A stretch of DNA of 10,020 nucleotides from NCBI GenBank assembly GCA_030598075.1, contig JAUVQP010000042.1, forward strand, positions 1 through 10,020. The letters run 5' to 3'. The DNA is from Miltoncostaeaceae bacterium. GTDB taxonomy: Bacteria > Actinomycetota > Thermoleophilia > Miltoncostaeales > Miltoncostaeaceae. The position numbers and the translations under genes are program-made. The notes beneath the pieces are model-generated. The model was not told the origin of the DNA, did not search any database, and saw only the letters and a list, made by a program, of their open reading frames with translations. This document shows positions 5,325 through 10,020 of this stretch, piece by piece (positions within the stretch are counted from its first letter, which is position 1; every line of letters starts with the position of its first letter).

Positions 5325-6512
5325 CTATTCTCGGATGGACTCCACCACGCCCGCTCCCACGGTGCGGCCGCCCTCGCGAATCGCGAAGCGCAGACCGTCC
5401 TCCATGGCGATGGGCTGGATGAGCTCGACGTCCATGACCGCGTTGTCTCCCGGCATGACCATCTCGACGTCCTCATCGAGCTGGATGACGCCCGTGACGT
5501 CGGTGGTCCGGAAGTAGAACTGCGGCCGGTATCCCTGGAAGAACGGGGTGTGGCGACCGCCCTCGCCCTTGGAGAGGACGTAGACGTTCGCCTTGAACCT
5601 GGTGTGCGGCGTGATCGAGCCGGGCGCCGACAGCACCTGACCGCGCTCGATTTCCTCGCGCTTGACGCCGCGTAGGAGGCAGCCGATGTTGTCGCCCGCT
5701 TGGCCCTGGTCCAGGAGCTTGCGGAACATCTCGACGCCCGTGACGACCGTCTGCTCGATCTCGGGCTTCATGCCGACGACGTCGATGGTCTCGCCGATCT
5801 TCACGACGCCGCGCTCGACGCGACCCGTCGCGACCGTTCCGCGGCCCGTGATGCTGAAGACATCCTCGACCGGCATCAGAAACGGCTTCGCGACGTCGCG
5901 CTCGGGAATCTCGACGTACTCGTCGACGGCGGCCATCAGATCGAGAATGCCCTGTGCGGCGTCCGGGTCGCCGTTCAGCGCGTTCAGCGCCGAACCCGTG
6001 ATGATCGGAATGTCGTCACCCGGGAACTCGTACTCGGTCAGCAGCTCCCGAACCTCGAGCTCGACGAGCTCGAGCAACTCGGGGTCGTCGACCGTGTCGG
6101 CCTTGTTGAGAAACACGACGACCGAGGGGACGCCGACCTGACGCGCGAGCAGGATGTGCTCGCGGGTCTGGGGCATCGGCCCGTCGGCGGCGGACACGAC
6201 CAAGATCGCCCCGTCCATCTGGGCGGCGCCGGTGATCATGTTCTTGATGTAGTCGGCGTGACCCGGACAGTCGACGTGGGCGTAGTGCCGATTGCCGGTC
6301 TCGTACTCCACGTGCGCGGTGGCGATGGTGATGCCGCGCTCGCGCTCTTCTGGCGCCTTGTCGATGGAATCGAAGGAGACGGCCTCGCCGCCGCTCGTCT
6401 CTGCAAGCACCTTCGTGATCGCAGCAGTCAGCGTGGTCTTGCCGTGGTCCACGTGGCCGATGGTGCCCACGTTGACATGCGGCTTGGACCGATCGAACTT
6501 CTCTTTTGACAT
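5325..6512 (-). CDS. tuf: Elongation factor Tu
   Basis: EF-Tu is the cytoplasmic GTPase that delivers aminoacyl-tRNA to the ribosomal A site. The 395-residue product has the usual length and three domains. In the G domain are GHVDHGKT (19-26, P-loop), the RGIT switch I segment (59-62), DCPGH (81-85, with the catalytic His85), NKAD (136-139) and GSAL (173-176). The beta-barrel domains show GRGTVATGRVERG and the C-terminal HTPFFQGYRPQFYFRTTDVTG and ending GRTVGAGVVESI. The ATG start at 6512 has a strong GGGGAG ribosome binding site six bases upstream. A candidate promoter lies about 130 nt upstream. tuf normally follows fusA in the str operon; here its upstream neighbour is a divergent redox gene, so this copy heads its own transcript ahead of the S10 genes. 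Whether another tuf copy exists cannot be judged here. Confidence 0.99.
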   Translation of the reverse strand: MSKEKFDRSKPHVNVGTIGHVDHGKTTLTAAITKVLAETSGGEAVSFDSIDKAPEERERGITIATAHVEYETGNRHYAHVDCPGHADYIKNMITGAAQMDGAILVVSAADGPMPQTREHILLARQVGVPSVVVFLNKADTVDDPELLELVELEVRELLTEYEFPGDDIPIITGSALNALNGDPDAAQGILDLMAAVDEYVEIPERDVAKPFLMPVEDVFSITGRGTVATGRVERGVVKIGETIDVVGMKPEIEQTVVTGVEMFRKLLDQGQAGDNIGCLLRGVKREEIERGQVLSAPGSITPHTRFKANVYVLSKGEGGRHTPFFQGYRPQFYFRTTDVTGVIQLDEDVEMVMPGDNAVMDVELIQPIAMEDGLRFAIREGGRTVGAGVVESIRE

Positions 6513-6582
6513 TGAGCGCTCCCCTACACCGTGCCGGCACCGCTGACCTCAGGCGGCGCCTCGAAACATCCCCGGACATAGA

Positions 6583-6606
6583 ACGCGCGGCCGGTAGGCC
6601 GCGCAT
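6583..6606 (-). other. GC-rich hairpin in the tuf leader
   Basis: Arms 6606-6597 and 6592-6583 can form a 10-bp stem with one G-U pair around a 4-nt loop (core GCGCGGCC and GGCCGCGC). It lies between the proposed tuf promoter and the tuf start, about 70 nt before the start codon. No U-run follows, so it is not a simple terminator. It may stabilise the mRNA or take part in leader regulation; that role is an inference. Confidence 0.5.
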
Positions 6607-6636
6607 CAAGATCCCGGCACTCTGTCGAGCCCAAGC

Positions 6637-6664
6637 ATGCTACCAGAGACCCCCACCCCTGCAA
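6637..6664 (-). promoter_or_regulatory. Candidate tuf promoter
   Basis: On the minus strand, TTGCAG (6664-6659) and TAGCAT (6642-6637) are separated by 16 nt. The -10 is preceded by TG plus one base, as in extended -10 promoters. Matches to the sigma-70/sigA consensus are 3 of 6 and 4 of 6. Transcription would start near 6630, leaving a leader of about 118 nt before tuf. This is the best candidate seen in the divergent region, but it is based on motif reading only. Confidence 0.5.
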
Positions 6665-6708
6665 GGCGCCGGCGAAGGGTTGCACTGGGCCCAAGCGTAG
6701 CCGCCGAA

Positions 6709-6714
6709 TAGCAT
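6709..6714 (+). promoter_or_regulatory. Possible -10 element for the rightward redox operon
   Basis: TAGCAT ends seven bases before the ATG at 6722, and no Shine-Dalgarno sequence is visible before that ATG. This spacing fits a leaderless transcript starting at or next to the start codon, which is common in some high-GC bacteria. No convincing -35 lies at 16-18 nt; TTGCAC at 6680-6685 is 23 nt away, too far for a standard promoter. The call is tentative. Confidence 0.25.
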
Positions 6715-6721
6715 CCTCGCC

Positions 6722-9421
6722 ATGGATGCCGCGGGGCTCGTGGAGCAAGTGCGCTCTGAAGCGCGCGGCACGATCCGCGACGACACCGCAACGCGCGAGC
6801 TCTACGCGGCGGATGCGTCTTTGTACCGGCGCCTTCCCGTCGCGGCGCTCCAAGCTGCGGACGCCGACGACATCGACGTCGCGGTGGCCGCATGCCGGGC
6901 GCTCGGGGTTCCGCTCACGATGCGCGGGGGTGGTACTTCGCTCGCCGGCCAGGCCGTGGGGACCGGGCTCATCGTGGACTGCTCCGCCCTGAACGCGATC
7001 GAGGTCGATGTCGATCGACAGATCGCCCGGGTCGGGCCCGGGGTCGTCTTGGCGGACCTCAACGCGGCGGCCGGCCGCGATGGGCTGATGTTCGGACCGG
7101 ATGTCGCCACGGCGAGCCGCGCCACGCTGGGCGGCATGATCTCCAACAACTCCGCCGGCGCACGTTCGGTCGTTCACGGGCTCACCCAAGATCATGTGCT
7201 GGCCCTCGATGTGACGCTCGCGGACGGGTCGCGCGCCAGACTCCGTCGGGGAGGGCCCGCGCCGCCCGCGCTCGGCCGCGCTCGCCCACTGGCCGAACAC
7301 GCCCGAGGGCCTCGGCTGCTTCGCCGGGTCAGCGGGTACAACCTGGATGCGCTGGCGGGCGACGAACCCGACTGGCCGCGGGTCATCTGCGGCTCGGAGG
7401 GCACGCTGGTCGCCGTCCGCGAGGCCGAGGTGCGATTGGTGCCGGTGCCGGCCGGGAGCGCGCTGGCGTTGATCCCCTACGCGTCGACGCACGAGGCGCT
7501 GTCGGCTGTGCCGGAACTCCTCGAGGCCGGCCCGAGCGCCATCGAGCTCTTGGACCGCGCGCTGCTGGATCCGGCCAACCGACCCCGCTCGGTGGCGCGC
7601 GTGATGGGCCCGGCCATCGACGCTCCGGCGATGCTCCTCGTGGAGCACAGCGGCCGCGCAGACGAGGTCGAGCACCAACTGCGGGCGCTTCCGGACGGGC
7701 GACGGGTTCGGGACCCCGCGGAGCAGCGCGCGGTCTGGGCGGTCCGCGGCTCGGCGATCGCGCGGGTCCTCGGCGCGAGCCGGGACCGCCCCGGCGATCC
7801 ACGCCCCATTCCCTTCATCGAGGACCCGGCGGTCCCCCCCGATCGCGTCGCGGACTTCGCCCGGCGGCTCGAGGCGATCCTCCACGAAGAGGGTGTCCCG
7901 GCTGTCATGTACGGGCACGCGAGCGTGGGGTGCCTCCACGTGCGCCCGCTGATCGACCTCCGCCTTCCGGGGCAGCTTGCCTCCATGCGGCGGATCGCCG
8001 AGGCGACCGCCGATCTCGTGGTCTCCTGCGGGGGCTCCCTCTCGGGCGAGCACGGCGACGGCCGCGCGCGGAGCGAGCTGCTGCCCCGCATGTACCCGCC
8101 CGCGACGATAGAGGCGTTCGCCGCGCTGAAGCGCGCGCTCGACCCCGAGGGCCTCTTCAACCCGGGCGTCCTCGTGGACCCAGACCGGCTCGACGAGAAC
8201 CTCCGACTCACGGCATCGCCTCCTCGCCGCGCCCGCCGAACGGCCATGTCGTTCCGGCGCGAGGGCGGCCTGGCCCGCGCCGGCGAGGCGTGCAACGGCA
8301 ACGGAGCGTGCCGCGGGCGTGACGGGGCCATGTGCCCGAGCTACCAGGCGCTCGGCGACGAGCGCCATTCGACTCGCGGGCGGGCCGTGCTTCTGCGCGC
8401 CGCCATCGAGGGTCGCCTGGCCGCCGGTCTCGCCGACGACGGCCTCCACGAGGCGCTCGCGCTCTGCCTGGGGTGCAAGGCCTGCGCGGACGAGTGCCCG
8501 GCGGGCGTCGATGTTGCCCGGCTCCGCGTGGAGGCCCTCGCCCACCGCCATCGTGCGCGGGGCGTCCCCTGGCGCGCGCGGGCCGAGAGCGCCGTCCCGG
8601 CGATGCTCCGCGCGGCGTCCCTCCTTCCGCAGCTCGCAGGCCCGCTCGCCGCGGCCGGCTCCCGGATCGCCGGCCGCGCACTTCCGACGCCCCGGCGCGC
8701 ATGGCGCCCGCGCCCGCCGGCCGGGGGCGCGACACCCATGACCCTCGTGGCCGACACCTTCACCCGGACGCTCGCCCCCGAGGTCGGAGACGCCGCCGTC
8801 CGAGCCCTCTCGGCGGCCGGCGCGCGCCTGAATGTCGTGGACCCGGGCTGCTGCGGTCGCGCTGCTCTGTCGGCCGGCCGGGTGGACGTCGCCCGCCGAC
8901 AGGCGCGTCGCGCACTGGCCCGCCTGGGGCCGCACGCAATCGCCGGTCGCCCCATCGTGCTGCTCGAGCCGTCATGCTGGTCGATGGTGCGCGACGACAT
9001 CCCCGAGCTGCTCCCGGACGACCCCCGGTCGCGATGGGTCGCAGACGCCGCCACGACGTTCGGGGCCGCGATGGCCGGCTTGGGGCTCCCCCGACTGCGG
9101 GCCCACCGAGGAGCCATCCTGGTTCACGAGCATTGCCACGCCCGGGCGCTCGGACGAGAGGGCGAGGTCGTCGCCCTGGCCGGCGCGATCCCAGAGGCCG
9201 AGGTGAGGCCGAGCGGCGCGGGCTGCTGCGGCATGGCCGGAGCGTTCGGCTACCGTCAACCGGAGCTTTCCCTGCGCATCGCGGAGGATCGCCTGCTCCC
9301 CGCCCTCAAGGAAGAGGATCTGGTCGTGGCCGAAGGGACGTCGTGCCGAGCCCAACTCGCAGAGCTGGCCGGCGTCCGCGCCGTTCACCCCGCGGAGCTC
9401 ATCGCGGGAGCCCTCGCGTGA
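6722..9421 (+). CDS. FAD-linked oxidase fused to iron-sulfur/CCG-domain protein (D-2-hydroxyacid dehydrogenase-like, YdiJ/GlcD-GlcF type)
   Basis: The 899-residue product probably oxidises a D-2-hydroxyacid (such as D-2-hydroxyglutarate, D-lactate or glycolate) on FAD and passes electrons through FeS clusters to a downstream acceptor. The N-terminal PCMH-type FAD domain shows RGGGTSLAGQAVG (68-80), FGPDVATASRATLGGMISNNSAGA (124-147), SGYNLDAL (204-211) and GSEGTLV (224-230). The FAD-oxidase C domain has GHASVGCLHVRPLID (398-412), EHGDG (443-447) and LDPEGLFNPG (473-482). Next come cysteines 524, 530 and 538 in a CNGNGACR...MCPSY block with HSTRGRA, then CLGCKACADECP (582-593), a 4Fe-4S motif. 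Two CCG-type blocks follow: PGCCGR (708-713) with EPSC (749-752), and HEHCHARAL (802-810) with GAGCCGMAGAFGY (832-844). E. coli YdiJ has the same layout and about 1018 residues. No membrane segment or signal peptide is visible. The substrate is not determined by the sequence. The ATG matches the family N-terminus. Confidence 0.93.
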   Translation: MDAAGLVEQVRSEARGTIRDDTATRELYAADASLYRRLPVAALQAADADDIDVAVAACRALGVPLTMRGGGTSLAGQAVGTGLIVDCSALNAIEVDVDRQIARVGPGVVLADLNAAAGRDGLMFGPDVATASRATLGGMISNNSAGARSVVHGLTQDHVLALDVTLADGSRARLRRGGPAPPALGRARPLAEHARGPRLLRRVSGYNLDALAGDEPDWPRVICGSEGTLVAVREAEVRLVPVPAGSALALIPYASTHEALSAVPELLEAGPSAIELLDRALLDPANRPRSVARVMGPAIDAPAMLLVEHSGRADEVEHQLRALPDGRRVRDPAEQRAVWAVRGSAIARVLGASRDRPGDPRPIPFIEDPAVPPDRVADFARRLEAILHEEGVPAVMYGHASVGCLHVRPLIDLRLPGQLASMRRIAEATADLVVSCGGSLSGEHGDGRARSELLPRMYPPATIEAFAALKRALDPEGLFNPGVLVDPDRLDENLRLTASPPRRARRTAMSFRREGGLARAGEACNGNGACRGRDGAMCPSYQALGDERHSTRGRAVLLRAAIEGRLAAGLADDGLHEALALCLGCKACADECPAGVDVARLRVEALAHRHRARGVPWRARAESAVPAMLRAASLLPQLAGPLAAAGSRIAGRALPTPRRAWRPRPPAGGATPMTLVADTFTRTLAPEVGDAAVRALSAAGARLNVVDPGCCGRAALSAGRVDVARRQARRALARLGPHAIAGRPIVLLEPSCWSMVRDDIPELLPDDPRSRWVADAATTFGAAMAGLGLPRLRAHRGAILVHEHCHARALGREGEVVALAGAIPEAEVRPSGAGCCGMAGAFGYRQPELSLRIAEDRLLPALKEEDLVVAEGTSCRAQLAELAGVRAVHPAELIAGALA

Positions 9422-9879
9422 TTTCCCCCCAAAGAGGTGCACTGGGCCTCCGGGCGCGGAGCTTCAACGCCCTCGTCAAGACCCTGGTCGGGCGGTTGGG
9501 AGTGCCGGTGCCACACACCTACATCCTCCGCGTCCACGGTCGGTCGAGCGGCACTCTTCACACGACCCCCGTGCTCGTGCTGAAGGAGAGGGGCTCCCGC
9601 TACCTCGTGGCGCCGCGGGGCGAAACCCAATGGACGCGGAACCTGCACGCCGCCGGCTGGGGCGAGCTGATGCGCGGGCGGCGGGTGGAGAGGGTGCGGG
9701 CGGTCGAGGTGATCGGCCCGGAGCGCAAGCGCGCCATCCGCGCGTACGAGCGTCGCTACCGCCTGCTCATCGGCCGCTTCTTCGACCTGCCACACGGGGG
9801 CACGGACGAGGAATGGCGGCGCGCGGCGCGGCGCCATCCGGTCTTCCGGCTGGCCTCAGGCGGACCTGGCCGGAGCTAG
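9418..9879 (+). CDS. F420H2-dependent nitro/quinone reductase-family protein (deazaflavin-dependent, Ddn-like)
   Basis: The 153-residue product resembles the small split-barrel family typified by mycobacterial Ddn (about 151 aa), which use reduced coenzyme F420. The diagnostic stretch is about residues 38-90: HTYILRVHGRSSGTLHTTPVLVL, then GSRYLVAPRGETQWTRNLHAAGWGELMRGRRVE, then RAVEV. The C-terminus HPVFRL is also typical of one subgroup. The start is GTG at 9418, overlapping the previous stop as GTGA (4 nt), with GGGAG seven bases upstream. No other start in the frame is better placed. The overlap indicates a two-gene operon with the FAD/FeS protein, suggesting a shared redox role; the shared substrate or electron path is inference. 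Some relatives bind other flavins or haem instead, so cofactor use is unproven. No signal peptide or membrane helix is evident. Confidence 0.85.
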   Translation: MISPQRGALGLRARSFNALVKTLVGRLGVPVPHTYILRVHGRSSGTLHTTPVLVLKERGSRYLVAPRGETQWTRNLHAAGWGELMRGRRVERVRAVEVIGPERKRAIRAYERRYRLLIGRFFDLPHGGTDEEWRRAARRHPVFRLASGGPGRS

Positions 9880-9945
9880 TGCCGTGTCAGGAGACCTTTG
9901 CCCCGTTCTTCCTCGCTGCAAACCATCGCGGATGCGGTGTCCTCG

Positions 9946-9977
9946 GTCATCGCCATGGGCTCAACCATGGCGATGAC
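9946..9977. repeat. Perfect 13-bp inverted repeat with 6-nt loop
   Basis: gtcatcgccatgg (9946-9958) is the exact reverse complement of ccatggcgatgac (9965-9977), separated by gctcaa. A further 6-bp outer stem with one wobble is possible between 9930-9935 and 9981-9986. It lies 66 nt after the reductase stop in the 141-nt tail of the window, which has no clear gene. No T-run follows directly, so it is not a standard terminator. It could be a protein-binding palindrome, an RNA hairpin or part of a repeated element; the sequence does not decide. Confidence 0.8.
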
Positions 9978-10020
9978 GCTGCGTCCTTGCCCCGCGGGGT
10001 TTTCGCGGCCAGAACACGCC

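Noticed and set aside
6524..8935. Long minus-strand open frame (803 codons) opposite the FAD/FeS gene
   Set aside because: It is a shadow of the plus-strand gene, which has all the expected motifs; the antisense translation is Arg/Gly-rich without recognisable domains.
8332..9879. Longer version of the reductase-family gene starting at 8332 (515 codons)
   Set aside because: The upstream part overlaps the FAD/FeS gene in another frame and has Arg/Pro-rich translation; only the part from 9418 resembles a known family.
9990..10003. Possible terminator around ccccgcggggtttt
   Set aside because: The stem would need a 2-nt loop or shrink to 3 bp with a 4-nt loop; too weak to support without flanking sequence.

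Overview
This is a GC-rich chromosomal window from a bacterium. Most of it (1-5253, minus strand) is the start of the S10 ribosomal-protein operon in the standard bacterial order: rpsJ-rplC-rplD-rplW-rplB-rpsS-rplV-rpsC-rplP-rpmC. The last gene runs off the left edge. A complete tuf gene (EF-Tu) lies immediately upstream on the same strand. The high GC, many GTG starts and a putative F420-type (deazaflavin-dependent) oxidoreductase suggest an actinobacterial, chloroflexotal or related high-GC lineage. The window alone does not fix the phylum.

Layout: 1-4945 holds tightly packed ribosomal genes with 1-4 nt overlaps or gaps of 3-13 nt. There are two exceptions: a 165-nt spacer between rplB and rpsS, and a 44-nt gap between rpsJ and rplC that holds a 14-codon open frame. 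A strong intrinsic-terminator-like hairpin lies at 5276-5311 between tuf and rpsJ, leaving only 13 nt between the end of its T-rich run and the rpsJ start. From 6513 to 6721 is a 209-nt divergent intergenic region with a plausible tuf promoter, a GC-rich hairpin in the tuf leader and a possible near-leaderless -10 for the rightward gene. Rightward on the plus strand are a 899-aa fused FAD-oxidase/iron-sulfur protein (6722-9421) and, overlapping it by 4 nt, a small protein of the F420H2-dependent nitro/quinone reductase family (9418-9879). The last 141 nt carry no clear gene but contain a perfect 13-bp inverted repeat.

How the genes work together: the minus-strand genes make ribosome components plus the factor that delivers aminoacyl-tRNA. 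The terminator-like hairpin could set how much transcription started at tuf continues into the ribosomal genes. The plus-strand pair looks like a two-gene redox operon: a D-2-hydroxyacid dehydrogenase-like flavoprotein passing electrons through FeS clusters, translationally coupled to a cofactor-dependent reductase.

Most of the window is ordinary housekeeping sequence. The unusual points are the long low-complexity tails on L4 and S3, the hairpin just before rpsJ, the mini-frame between rpsJ and rplC, the structured rplB-rpsS spacer and the redox gene pair. I found no clear evidence of a wholly new system, and no tRNA, rRNA or CRISPR array.
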